Shown here: piece after piece, positions 8,656 through 16,290 of the stretch
Layout of the letters: each line of letters starts with the position of its first letter
Numbering within the stretch: the stretch's first letter is position 1
Assembly (NCBI GenBank): GCA_035510355.1
Contig: DATKHF010000005.1
Span: forward strand, 1 to 42,821
DNA: 42,821 nt
Direction of reading: 5' to 3'
DNA from: DATKHF01 sp035510355
GTDB taxonomy: Bacteria > Patescibacteriota > Saccharimonadia > Saccharimonadales > UBA4665
Program-made: the position numbers and the translations under genes
Notes under the pieces: model-generated
Databases searched by the model: none
Seen by the model: only the letters and a program-made list of their open reading frames with translations
What the model was told of the DNA's origin: nothing

Positions 8656-8826
8656 TTATAAGTAGGCTTTGCTAATTTTATAAGCGGCCCAAATACCGAC
8701 GAGTGAGCCAACTCCACTAAGCAAAATACTTGATACGCTAAACCAATTATCGTGAGTCATAAGTGCCCCAACCCAACCACCAATTGTGCCGCCAACCAAA
8801 ATACCGACCCAAATCATTAGCTTCAT
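8656..8826 (-). CDS. Small two-helix membrane protein (56 aa)
   Basis: This short reading frame (ATG 8826, TAA at 8656) encodes MKLMIWVGILVGGTIGG and then VGALMTHDNWF and a second hydrophobic helix (SSILLSGVGSLVGIWAAYKI). It looks like a real gene: a clean start, two membrane helices joined by a short polar loop, glycine-zipper spacing (GGxxGGxxG) in helix 1 and a basic end. TAAACT ends 6 nt before the ATG and no SD is present, matching the leaderless pattern seen elsewhere in the window. Function unknown; glycine-zipper helices often oligomerise. It lies between topA and the structured RNA locus. Confidence 0.65.
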   Translation of the reverse strand: MKLMIWVGILVGGTIGGWVGALMTHDNWFSVSSILLSGVGSLVGIWAAYKISKAYL

Positions 8827-8965
8827 AGATTAAGTTTAACATGAGATGTTTTTGGACAGATTACACTAGTAAAGCTGAAGATAATGAAAAAAGTTGCTAT
8901 CGGACGACACCCCTGTTAAGCATAAGTATTATAGATAATTTAATTGATTTCTACACAAAAAAGTG

Positions 8966-8993
8966 TTGACAATTAAAATATAGTTGTTAAAAT
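8966..8993 (+). promoter_or_regulatory. Promoter of the structured RNA
   Basis: TTGACA at 8966-8971 (perfect) and TAAAAT at 8988-8993, spacer 16 bp. The start site is expected near 9000, just before the first hairpin (GTAAACG/CGTTTAC). No CDS follows on this strand, so the promoter serves an RNA gene. Confidence 0.75.
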
Positions 8994-8999
8994 AGCAAC

Positions 9000-9380
9000 T
9001 TGTAAACGCTTATATTAACGTTTACGTACCTTATACCCCCATTCTAACATTTCCGACGTTTCGTCGGATGAATATTTGTTAGATTGTTTTAGAGCGCGCT
9101 AACCATAAGTTGTTACCCTCCACTTACACTTAGCTGCTAGTTCGACTAGGAGCGCTCTAAGGCAAACTAACCCCTTTAACTAACTTCTAGCACATTTATT
9201 TGCTGGATCCCCAATTCAAAGCGAGCCCACAAGGTTCCGCCATTGGTGGAGGCACGAGTCTTTAATGAGTTTTGGATGTCGATGCTTCGCTGGGGTGGGT
9301 TGAAGGGACAGGAGATGACCTTGGTTGTCTCCACAAACAGGCCTATGAGCGGTGCCCACCCCCTCTCATAGGTCTTTTTG
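9000..9380 (+). ncRNA. Free-standing ~380-nt structured RNA, family not recognised
   Basis: Bounded by a promoter (8966-8993) and an intrinsic terminator (9340-9379), with no open frame. Helices seen directly: 9002-9008 with 9019-9025; 9043-9049 with 9077-9083, enclosing 9052-9058 with 9062-9068 (loop TTT); 9089-9097 with 9152-9160 (9 bp, perfect) closing an internal domain; GGAGA/TCTCC at ~9311-9332; and the terminator stem. GGGGTGGG at 9292-9299 is an exact 8-base complement of CCCACCCC (9355-9362) in the terminator loop, giving a pseudoknot or an alternative fold. I could not find the tmRNA T-arm/CCA end or tag, the RNase P GAGGAAAGUCC core, or the SRP GGAAGCAG core. Size and compactness resemble a housekeeping or large ornate RNA. 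Confidence 0.65.
9340..9379 (+). terminator. Intrinsic terminator of the structured RNA
   Basis: GGCCTATGAG (9340-9349) pairs with CTCATAGGTC (9365-9374), 10 bp including one G-U, followed by TTTTT (9375-9379). The U tract exists only on the plus strand. It ends a few nt before the stop of the convergent pth gene at 9385. Confidence 0.85.
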
Positions 9381-9384
9381 TTAC

Positions 9385-10029
9385 TTATATAAGAAAACTA
9401 CGGGTCTCGTGAGGCAGCTGTTGATTGCCAACATAGATCCACTCACTAAGGACAGCTGACGTTTCGCGGGTAAGCGCTGGTAACTTAGCATGCTCTGATT
9501 TACTAAAGTTCTGCAATACGAAATCTACACTATCGATCTGATCTGGGGTTTTGGGCCCGATACCAATACGGACACGACCAAACTCTTCACCTATCTTTTC
9601 GATAATAGATTTAATACCATTATGCCCTGCATCAGAGCCGCCGACTCTAGTTCGAATTTGACCGAATGTGATATCAAGCTCATCGTGGACTACAAGGACA
9701 CACTCAGGTATGATTTTATAAAAATTAATAACGTTTAGGACTGCTGCGCCACTAAGGTTCATCATGGTGGTTGGTTTAGCTAGGATGACTCGCGTGTCAG
9801 CCAGTGTGTGACTGGTCAACAGGACTTTCAAGTCTTTCTTCTCAATCCAATTCGGGAATTCATTTGTTTTAGCGAAGGCGTCTAGGCATGTGAAACCAAT
9901 GTTATGTCGGGTACTGTCATATTCTTTACCCATGTTACCTAGCCCGATAATCAGTAGAGTTTTGTTTAAGCCAATACTATACAGTGAGGCGGCTTCCCCG
10001 CTCTCTGGTCGTTTTACAAAAAGCCCCAT
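9385..10029 (-). CDS. pth: Peptidyl-tRNA hydrolase
   Basis: Pth cleaves the ester bond of peptidyl-tRNAs that drop off ribosomes. The 214-aa product has all family signatures: IIGLGNMGKEYDSTRHNIGF (Asn and catalytic His), KPTTMMNLSG, VVHDELD (catalytic Asp), GGSDAGHNGIKS and RVRIGIG. About 20 extra N-terminal residues precede the usual start of the fold. The ATG directly abuts the der stop codon, and AAGGAAA about 10 nt upstream can serve as SD, so the two genes form an operon. Its 3' end meets the terminator of the opposing RNA. Confidence 0.95.
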   Translation of the reverse strand: MGLFVKRPESGEAASLYSIGLNKTLLIIGLGNMGKEYDSTRHNIGFTCLDAFAKTNEFPNWIEKKDLKVLLTSHTLADTRVILAKPTTMMNLSGAAVLNVINFYKIIPECVLVVHDELDITFGQIRTRVGGSDAGHNGIKSIIEKIGEEFGRVRIGIGPKTPDQIDSVDFVLQNFSKSEHAKLPALTRETSAVLSEWIYVGNQQLPHETRSFLI

Positions 10030-11394
10030 CTAGGTAGTTTCCTTTACTGCTTTGGTTGGACTGACACCGTGTTTATGGCTCTCATGTTTTTCGATAAACC
10101 AGAGCTGCACGGCGGTTCCACCATAATTATAGCGCTGACGTAACTCACGTTCTAGAAAGCGACGATAGCTCCAGTGCAAAAACTTGGTTTGACTACCAAA
10201 TATCTTAAATGCTGGTATGGGATTGTCGGTTTCTTGAACCATATAATTGAGTTTCGGTGTTCGATTCTTAAGACCAGCCGGTGGATGCTTACTAACCGCC
10301 TGACGAAGCCACTTATTGAGATCTGGAGTTGGGATACGTGTATGACGGTGATCATCGATCTCGAGAGCTAACTCAAAGATTTTTGTGACATTTTGCCCAG
10401 TAACGCTACTGGTAAAAATTAACGGTGCCCAAGGTACAAAGTCATAGGTCGTAGCAATTTGTGGCGCTAGAGCATCACGAGTATAGGCATCTTTATCTTC
10501 TGCGACATCCCACTTACTGACGATCAATATTAAGCCCTTGCCGGCTTCCTTAATCATGCCTGCGATCTTTTGATCGAGTGCTACATTCAATTCATTAACA
10601 TCCATGAGTAAGAGGCAGACGTCAGCCTGCTCAATAGCGCTAATGGCTCGAATAACGCTAAATCGTTCAACGCCACGTTCAATTTTACCACTACGGCGAA
10701 TGCCGGCAGTGTCTAATAGTTCAATCTCCCTACCCTCGTAACGTACCACAGCGCGGTTAATATCACGAGTTGTACCAGCACGATCGGCAACAATGGCTTG
10801 CTGCTTTTTCGCTAAAGTATTAAAGAGTTGAGATTTTCCAACATTTGGCCGGCCAAGAATTGCTATATGTAAGCGGTCATCATCCTCGAGTAATGTAGCC
10901 TTTGGAATTATTTTAACCACGGATTCTAGTAAATCACCAATGCCACGATTTTGAGTGGCACTTGTCGATATAATTGGTTTAATACCCAACCGTTCAAAAC
11001 GAGATAGGTCTTGTCCTTTGGCTTTGTCGAGTTTATTAATAACTAGAAATACGGGCTTCTTAGATCGGAGTGCCATTTTAGCTACACGACGATCTTCCTC
11101 GGTAATCGGTATATCGGCCTCTACAACTACCCAAATCACATCCGCACTGTCCGCTGCCTGCTCAACTTGCTCTTGAATAGTAAACTCGAAGTCATCTTCG
11201 GCATCTTTAATTCCAGCAGTGTCAACGATCCAAAAGTTTTGACCCTGGTATTCGGCTTTGGCTATGACGCTATCACGGGTTGTTCCGGCTTCACGAGCCA
11301 CAATTGCCTCACGCCGGCTCAAAATCGCATTGAACAAACTGGACTTACCTACGTTGGCCCGGCCCACAATTGCTACAATTGGTATTTTCTTCAT
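10030..11394 (-). CDS. der: GTPase Der (EngA), ribosome assembly factor
   Basis: Der is a double-GTPase needed for maturation of the 50S subunit. The 454-aa product carries two G domains: the first with GRANVGKSSLFN, DTAGI and NKLDK (residues ~8-125), the second with GRPNVGKSQLFN, DTAGI and SKWD (~180-305), then a C-terminal KH-like domain and a basic tail. Length and order match the family. No SD precedes the ATG; TAAACT ends 7 nt upstream (11402-11407), consistent with a leaderless message. The gene is divergent from the EEP nuclease with 80 bp between starts. Confidence 0.96.
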   Translation of the reverse strand: MKKIPIVAIVGRANVGKSSLFNAILSRREAIVAREAGTTRDSVIAKAEYQGQNFWIVDTAGIKDAEDDFEFTIQEQVEQAADSADVIWVVVEADIPITEEDRRVAKMALRSKKPVFLVINKLDKAKGQDLSRFERLGIKPIISTSATQNRGIGDLLESVVKIIPKATLLEDDDRLHIAILGRPNVGKSQLFNTLAKKQQAIVADRAGTTRDINRAVVRYEGREIELLDTAGIRRSGKIERGVERFSVIRAISAIEQADVCLLLMDVNELNVALDQKIAGMIKEAGKGLILIVSKWDVAEDKDAYTRDALAPQIATTYDFVPWAPLIFTSSVTGQNVTKIFELALEIDDHRHTRIPTPDLNKWLRQAVSKHPPAGLKNRTPKLNYMVQETDNPIPAFKIFGSQTKFLHWSYRRFLERELRQRYNYGGTAVQLWFIEKHESHKHGVSPTKAVKETT

Positions 11395-11422
11395 TATGTA
11401 TAGTTTAACAGATTAAGCTAAA

Positions 11423-11451
11423 TTGACATAACTATTTTAATAATGTATAAT
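11423..11451 (+). promoter_or_regulatory. Perfect consensus promoter of the EEP nuclease gene
   Basis: TTGACA (11423-11428), a 17-bp spacer and TATAAT (11446-11451), followed by AAGGAG at 11464-11469 and ATG at 11475. The leader is about 15 nt. Promoter and SD are both ideal, so high expression is expected. Confidence 0.88.
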
Positions 11452-11474
11452 GATATAAAATTTAAGGAGTTCTA

Positions 11475-12323
11475 ATGTCTATTAAAGTTGCGGCGTGGAA
11501 TCTTAAAAATGGCCTGGGTGATGAGACCCGCAGCGGTCAAATTGTTGAAGAAATAAAAAAACTAGATGCGGATATTGTAGTTTTGCCTGAAGCGAGTCAG
11601 GAAGAAGATTTACAGGATGTAGTGGATGAACTTAGGCAAGAATTTACTGAGAATAATGGTTATGTGGTTGATGATGGTTATATGGTGGGCGCTGCTCTCT
11701 ATGAAGATAAAGATAGGAGACTTGATCGGCACGGGATGATCGTTCTAAATCGTTTATTTATAGGAAGCTGTGTCGTAGAAGAAAGTTTAGGCGATCGTAA
11801 CGGAATGTACGTTGAAACTAGTGATCCTGATACCAGCACGCCATTTACTTTCCATGCTTTTGGGGTTCATTTCGATGATCGTTCGGAAGCAAGTCGACTC
11901 CAGCAAGCGCAAGCCACTGATTTTTTCCTGCGACGTTTTGATGGCACACCAAGGATTATAGCTGGTGACTTTAACTCTATGCCTCGACAGGCTATTCGAT
12001 CGGGAGTAGGTAGAGTGGCTAGGTTGCTTCCTGCTCGATATCCAACAACTGAACGGCCACACATCTCACCGATAAAACGAGGAGCTAACGTTCTTCATCG
12101 ATTTGGCGCTATGGCTAGCGGTGGAACGCTGCAGATGCTAGAGGCTGTCGGTTTCGAAGACGCTGATCCAGACCATCAACCTACATGGCCGAATGCTCAC
12201 CCACGGTTCCAATTGGATCATATTATGGTGAGCGGCGAAGCGCATGCATTTCCATTTCAAGTGCACGATAGAAGCGACGGGTTATCGGATCATCGAGCAA
12301 TTTCAGCCACAATAGAGACATAG
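11475..12323 (+). CDS. Endonuclease/exonuclease/phosphatase (EEP) family protein
   Basis: A 282-aa EEP-fold hydrolase. Motifs in order: KVAAWNLKNG (metal-site Asn), IVVLPEAS (metal-binding Glu), AGDFNSMP (Asp/Asn pair), QLDHIMVS and LSDHRAISA (catalytic Asp-His). No signal peptide or membrane helix, so it is probably cytoplasmic. Substrate could be DNA, RNA or a phosphoester; the sequence does not decide. It has a perfect promoter and an AAGGAG SD. Its last 34 nt overlap the end of the convergent rluB gene. Confidence 0.85.
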   Translation: MSIKVAAWNLKNGLGDETRSGQIVEEIKKLDADIVVLPEASQEEDLQDVVDELRQEFTENNGYVVDDGYMVGAALYEDKDRRLDRHGMIVLNRLFIGSCVVEESLGDRNGMYVETSDPDTSTPFTFHAFGVHFDDRSEASRLQQAQATDFFLRRFDGTPRIIAGDFNSMPRQAIRSGVGRVARLLPARYPTTERPHISPIKRGANVLHRFGAMASGGTLQMLEAVGFEDADPDHQPTWPNAHPRFQLDHIMVSGEAHAFPFQVHDRSDGLSDHRAISATIET

Positions 12324-12979
12324 CTAAAGACCCTTAATAACTGGCCTTGTTTTAGTCTACCTAGCTCGTAGTTACCGAATTTAACTCTGTGGAGCTTTGC
12401 TATGTTATACCCGAGTGCCGTAAAAGTACGGCGGATTTGGCGATTACGCCCTTCGTGCATAGTGACCTGCCACGCTTGTTTACTTGGTAGCTTTTTGAGC
12501 TTCAGCTTACTGAGCCCATCATCTAATTGTATTCCTGCCTCTATCTTGACCTGGTCTTCGGGCTCGAGTGATTTATCTAGCTCAATTTCGTATACCTTTT
12601 CCTTGTAGAATCTAGGATGAGTGAGCTCGTGTGCCAATTGCCCGTTGTCAGTAAGCAATAGTAGTCCGGACGAATCTTTATCCAGACGTCCAACCGGCTT
12701 TAAGCTATGCAGCTCGAGCGGTAATAAATCATAGATAGTTTTACTGCCTTGCCCATCACGTGAGGATACGTAACCAATTGGTTTATTGAAGATGACTATA
12801 GTTGTAGTTTTCGGCAACACCAGTTTGCGCTGATTTAGGGTAACACTGTTCGCGTCGGTTATATCTTGACCAAGAACAGCCGGGTGTCCGTTCACCAAAA
12901 CCTGGCCTTCAGCAATAGCTCTATCAGCAGCACGACGACTCAGCCCACTAGCCTGAGCTATGAAATGATTTAGACGCAT
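12290..12979 (-). CDS. rluB: RsuA/RluB-family pseudouridine synthase
   Basis: The 229-aa product has an N-terminal S4 RNA-binding domain (MRLNHFIAQASGLSRRAADR to ~60) and a catalytic domain with KPVGRLDKDSSGLLLLT, where the Asp is the nucleophile, and the family motif EGRNRQIRR. It converts a uridine in rRNA to pseudouridine; RluB-type (23S) is more likely than RsuA, but this is not certain. Start ATG 12979. A TATTAT box 7 nt upstream (12987-12992) lies in the end of the preceding response regulator gene and suggests a separate leaderless message. The 3' end overlaps the EEP gene by 34 nt. Confidence 0.88.
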   Translation of the reverse strand: MRLNHFIAQASGLSRRAADRAIAEGQVLVNGHPAVLGQDITDANSVTLNQRKLVLPKTTTIVIFNKPIGYVSSRDGQGSKTIYDLLPLELHSLKPVGRLDKDSSGLLLLTDNGQLAHELTHPRFYKEKVYEIELDKSLEPEDQVKIEAGIQLDDGLSKLKLKKLPSKQAWQVTMHEGRNRQIRRTFTALGYNIAKLHRVKFGNYELGRLKQGQLLRVFSYVSIVAEIAR

Positions 12980-12984
12980 GAAGT

Positions 12985-13857
12985 CTATAATACGTTAGTT
13001 TTATCTGAACTGGAGTCGTCGTTGGTCACAGTTGTTTGTGGCAGCGGTGTTATGTCATTGATGATTCTACCGGGGTTGGTGCTCGAAAAGCTCGAATTAT
13101 GTGGGTTGATTGGGTCTGATACGGTACTCGTGGGTGATGGTGCGTCCGTGCTGGACGTGGTTGTAACTGGTATATTTTCTTCGTCAATACTTTTGTCATT
13201 GCTTGGTGCTGGATCAACAGGTGCTGTAGTGGTATTGCCCAGTGGAGTGGCTGACTTGTCTGCGAAACTTTGAATTTGTGACATTATATTTGATTTCTCG
13301 TCAGTAGTGGTTGATTGACCCTGGTCAGCCGTGTCTGTTGGGGCGGTAATGTTTTGAGATGGTGTACTTGTGCCTGAGTCGGGCTGTGGTGCTGGATCAA
13401 CAGGTGCTGTAGTGGTATTGTCCGGTGGTGTCGCTGACGATGGTGTAGACACTGCTACTGCTTCTACGGATTCATCACGAGCAACATCATCTTCGAGTAC
13501 TTCGTGAACGGCCTTTACGACATCCTCGAGAGTTACTTGGGATTTTACTAAGTAACGGTCAGCGCCAAGTTTATCGGCTCGAGCTTTATCTTCGGCTTGG
13601 CCGAGAGCTGTCATCATGATTATCTTAGTATTTTTAATACTATCGGTTCCACGTAGAATATCAAGCATGTCAAAACCACTAATTTTAGGCATCATTACAT
13701 CGCTGATAATCAGGTCGGGGTGCTCTTTGACTGCTAGAGCTAAAGCTTCCTCACCATCTTTAGCGGAAATAATAGCGAAACCTTCAGCTTCAAGCCGGGC
13801 TTGATAAATCTCACTTAAGTTTGTATCGTCTTCGACGAGCATTATTTTGGCTGGCAT
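12985..13857 (-). CDS. Response regulator: CheY-like receiver with Ser/Thr/Pro-rich tail
   Basis: Residues 1-~122 form a receiver domain: acidic pair in LVEDD, phospho-acceptor Asp in LIISDVMMPK, Thr in IIMMTALG and Lys in RYLVKS. The remaining ~165 residues are low complexity (Thr, Ser, Pro, Asp) with a repeated NTTTAPVDPAP unit. There is no DNA-binding or enzymatic output domain. It follows its histidine kinase by 43 nt on the same strand, so it is the likely phosphorylation target. Output is probably by protein contact. The tail is disordered and may be a spacer. Confidence 0.88.
   Translation of the reverse strand: MPAKIMLVEDDTNLSEIYQARLEAEGFAIISAKDGEEALALAVKEHPDLIISDVMMPKISGFDMLDILRGTDSIKNTKIIMMTALGQAEDKARADKLGADRYLVKSQVTLEDVVKAVHEVLEDDVARDESVEAVAVSTPSSATPPDNTTTAPVDPAPQPDSGTSTPSQNITAPTDTADQGQSTTTDEKSNIMSQIQSFADKSATPLGNTTTAPVDPAPSNDKSIDEENIPVTTTSSTDAPSPTSTVSDPINPHNSSFSSTNPGRIINDITPLPQTTVTNDDSSSDKTNVL
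13205..13237. repeat. 33-bp direct repeat, copy 1 (response regulator tail)
   Basis: An identical 33-bp segment (starting GGTGCTGGATCAACAGG) is found at 13388-13420, 183 bp apart and in the same reading frame. It encodes the repeated NTTTAPVDPAP unit of the tail. Exact identity at DNA level suggests recent duplication or slippage. Confidence 0.85.
13388..13420. repeat. 33-bp direct repeat, copy 2 (response regulator tail)
   Basis: Second copy of the repeat at 13205-13237, identical over 33 bp. The flanks diverge quickly. Confidence 0.85.
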
Positions 13858-13900
13858 GGTAGGTACTCTGCTTACTTATTTAGCTTATGACTTTATTGTA

Positions 13901-15664
13901 TCATGGACGCGCTGGTGTCGTAGTGGTTACAAGTGGTTTTGTGATAGTTTGAGTTGGTGCTACTTCCTCGGCCTTCAATTGCGCAGCTCGATTGGCAGTA
14001 AGTCGAGGTAGATTTATAAAAAAAGTGCTACCGTTCCCTAATTGGCTTTCCACCCAGATTCGACCGTGAGACAGCTCAATAATTTTACGAGATATGAAGA
14101 GCCCCAAGCCAGTACCACCTATAGATCTTGTTTCGGCGTTGTCAACGCGGTAAAACTTCTGGAATAAGTGCGAGATATCATCGGCAGGTATGCCAACCCC
14201 AGTATCTTTTACGTATATTTGTATGTCGTTGTTATCACCACTTAAGCCTACGGTGATTTTACCTTTCTCGGTGTATTTAACGGCGTTATCAAAAAGATTA
14301 CTGATTGCTTCGCGCAAACGATCTGGATCAATAAGTACATAATACAGTGGCTGTAATTTAACCCTATTGGCTTGCTCTGTTCCGTCAGTTGGCTTGGTGC
14401 TACCAATAGTTAGCTCTAAAGGAAGCTGTTTTTTTTGACTGACGAGACGCAAATCACCAGTCAAATGCTTTAAAAAATCACCTATTTCTGTAACACGCGG
14501 ATGACTAATCAGTTGCCCGTCCTCTAACCGGGCACTGGTGAGTAAGTCTTGAAAGAGTTGACCCAAATGTTCAGTGGATTCATGAGCCTTTTCAAGATAG
14601 TTTCGAGCTCTCGAGTCGATTGTACTAACGCGGTCATTTAGCGCCAGTGCGACGTATCCCTCTATGGCTGCGACTGGCGTACGCATTTCGTGACTAGCTG
14701 TACTAATAAAATCGGCTCGTTGTTGCTCTACTTGTCGAGCTTTGGTTACATCACGAAAAACGGCTACTGCGCCAACAACATCATTTTGAGGCGGTATTGT
14801 TAAAGGCGAGATAACTAGCGATACCACCTGCTTATTAATGTGACCATTTAGCTGTAAAATATTGGCGACGTGCTTCTTACTGGTTAGGACTTGACTGAAA
14901 ATATCTTCTTTTGTGCTTAAGGCTTGCCCATTCTCTTGAGCCAGTTTCATTACGAGCCGCACATCAACACCCAAAGCGTCATCAACGCTCCATTCTGTTA
15001 GTGTTACTGCTGCATTGTTCATTAAACTAATCTTGCCTTTTGTATCAAATACGATAACGCCATCATCTATTGATTGGATGATAATCTCTGACTGTTCTTG
15101 GCTTGTACGCAGCATCCCAGATAAACGATTATTTTGACCAGCGGCATGTTCTTTATAGAGCTGACGCCAAAAGCGCCAAGCTACAACAGCAATTAACAAA
15201 GAGCCAAATAGTAAGACAAACTCTGCGACGCTGATGTTTTTTAACTGGAATTTACTTATGACTAATACGAATGCCGCAGTGGCGAAACCAGATGACAATA
15301 GAAAGGTTGTGCCATAAATTCCGCAAAAAACGACTGAAATTAGCCAGCCAACTACGTACACATAAACACCCATATGACCACTCGAACTTTCCAAGCCGTA
15401 CAGCATAATGAGCCAAAACAGTAGGCTGGCAATTAATAAAGCATGGGTGCGGTTGCGGCGAGCTAAAAATTGGTATATGACAAGACTATATATGGCTTGG
15501 AGGGCTGCTAAGACAAAAGCCGTTGTCGTGAGGCCAAAATTTGTCTGAACTCCCTTGAGGCTTGGTAAAAAATGCGCCGCTAAGCTTGTCACTGCTATGA
15601 GCAAGCTAAAGCTTGTCATAAACCAGGAGTATAGTCGGTACCAAATTACAGAGACACTTTGCAT
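13901..15664 (-). CDS. Membrane histidine kinase (multi-TM, PAS, HisKA, HATPase)
   Basis: A 587-aa sensor kinase. About six hydrophobic helices occupy residues 10-165 with almost no extracytoplasmic loop, so it probably senses something in or near the membrane. A PAS-like domain follows (about 190-310), then the H-box FISTASHEMRTPVAAIEGY with the phospho-accepting His near 325, the N-box LREAISNLFDNAVKYT, and G-boxes DTGVGIP and GGTGLGLF. It ends in an Ala/Pro/Thr-rich tail. An AAGGAA SD lies 6 nt before the ATG. The partner is the receiver-only regulator immediately downstream. Confidence 0.92.
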   Translation of the reverse strand: MQSVSVIWYRLYSWFMTSFSLLIAVTSLAAHFLPSLKGVQTNFGLTTTAFVLAALQAIYSLVIYQFLARRNRTHALLIASLLFWLIMLYGLESSSGHMGVYVYVVGWLISVVFCGIYGTTFLLSSGFATAAFVLVISKFQLKNISVAEFVLLFGSLLIAVVAWRFWRQLYKEHAAGQNNRLSGMLRTSQEQSEIIIQSIDDGVIVFDTKGKISLMNNAAVTLTEWSVDDALGVDVRLVMKLAQENGQALSTKEDIFSQVLTSKKHVANILQLNGHINKQVVSLVISPLTIPPQNDVVGAVAVFRDVTKARQVEQQRADFISTASHEMRTPVAAIEGYVALALNDRVSTIDSRARNYLEKAHESTEHLGQLFQDLLTSARLEDGQLISHPRVTEIGDFLKHLTGDLRLVSQKKQLPLELTIGSTKPTDGTEQANRVKLQPLYYVLIDPDRLREAISNLFDNAVKYTEKGKITVGLSGDNNDIQIYVKDTGVGIPADDISHLFQKFYRVDNAETRSIGGTGLGLFISRKIIELSHGRIWVESQLGNGSTFFINLPRLTANRAAQLKAEEVAPTQTITKPLVTTTTPARP

Positions 15665-15734
15665 CTACATTCCTTACGTCTAGTCTATATGTAGTATACG
15701 GTACAGCTTATGCTTAATCTAGACTGCTTACATC

Positions 15735-15763
15735 TGGACGGTTCATCCCTGTTGTGGTAGTAT
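15735..15763 (+). promoter_or_regulatory. Probable tRNA-Glu promoter
   Basis: TGGACG (15735-15740; four of six match TTGACA), a 17-bp spacer and TAGTAT (15758-15763). The start site should be ~20 nt before the mature tRNA. Moderate match only. Confidence 0.45.
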
Positions 15764-15791
15764 GCCCAAGTATTTCAAGATTTGATGACAA

Positions 15792-15868
15792 GGCCCCGTC
15801 GTCTAGTGGTCCAGGATATCTGGTTCTCATCCAGAAGATCGCGGGTTCGAATCCCGCCGGGGTCACCA
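15792..15868 (+). tRNA. tRNA-Glu (anticodon CTC)
   Basis: Cloverleaf with acceptor GGCCCCG/CGGGGTC (one G-U), anticodon stem TCTGG/CCAGA with loop TTCTCAT (anticodon CTC, reads GAG), and T-arm GCGGG TTCGAAT CCCGC. The discriminator A and CCA end are encoded. The stop codon of the opposing response regulator lies one nt beyond the CCA. Confidence 0.95.
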
Positions 15869-15869
15869 A

Positions 15870-16289
15870 TTACATATGCTTGTCACTCAGGCGAAGATCG
15901 CCTAGGAAATTAACAAGGGCTCGCGGTGTAATGTCGGCCTTGACCAGATAACCGTCAGCATGTTTTTCGATGTCAGCTCGCAAATCCGGGTGCTGTTCAA
16001 GATTGGTCATAACAATGATTTTAGCGTGCAAATACGGTGTCTTTGAAGGGTCACGCAGAGTTCGTAAGATGTCAATGCCACTCATTGATGGAAGCATAAG
16101 ATCGAGTAGGATTATGTCATAGGCATCAGTTTGGGCGAGCTGTAGGCCTTTGAGCCCATCGCCTTCAATAGTCACTTTATAGCCAGCCACGGTTAAGACC
16201 CTAGAATACAAATTGCTAATAAAATATTCGTCTTCTACGCAAAGGACTTGCGGGGGCTGACCCTTGGGGTTAAGCGGTGTTTCTGTCAT
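15870..16289 (-). CDS. Stand-alone CheY-like response regulator
   Basis: A 139-aa single receiver domain. The acidic pair VEDE, phospho-acceptor Asp in IILLDLMLPS, Thr in IIVMTN and Lys in GYLVKA are all present. No output domain. It starts 1 nt after the kinase stop at 16291, so the two are certainly co-transcribed and probably translationally coupled. It may act by contact or as a phosphorelay carrier. Its stop is adjacent to the 3' end of the opposing tRNA-Glu. Confidence 0.9.
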   Translation of the reverse strand: MTETPLNPKGQPPQVLCVEDEYFISNLYSRVLTVAGYKVTIEGDGLKGLQLAQTDAYDIILLDLMLPSMSGIDILRTLRDPSKTPYLHAKIIVMTNLEQHPDLRADIEKHADGYLVKADITPRALVNFLGDLRLSDKHM

Positions 16290-16290
16290 G

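Noticed and set aside
9000..9380. tmRNA, RNase P RNA or SRP RNA as the identity of the structured RNA
   Set aside because: No T-arm plus CCA end or tag frame (tmRNA), no GAGGAAAGUCC or ACAGAA core (RNase P) and no GGAAGCAG core (SRP) could be found on either strand. A strongly diverged form is not excluded.
13205..13420. The 33-bp repeats as a mobile element or CRISPR remnant
   Set aside because: Both copies are in frame inside a low-complexity coding tail, so internal coding duplication explains them.
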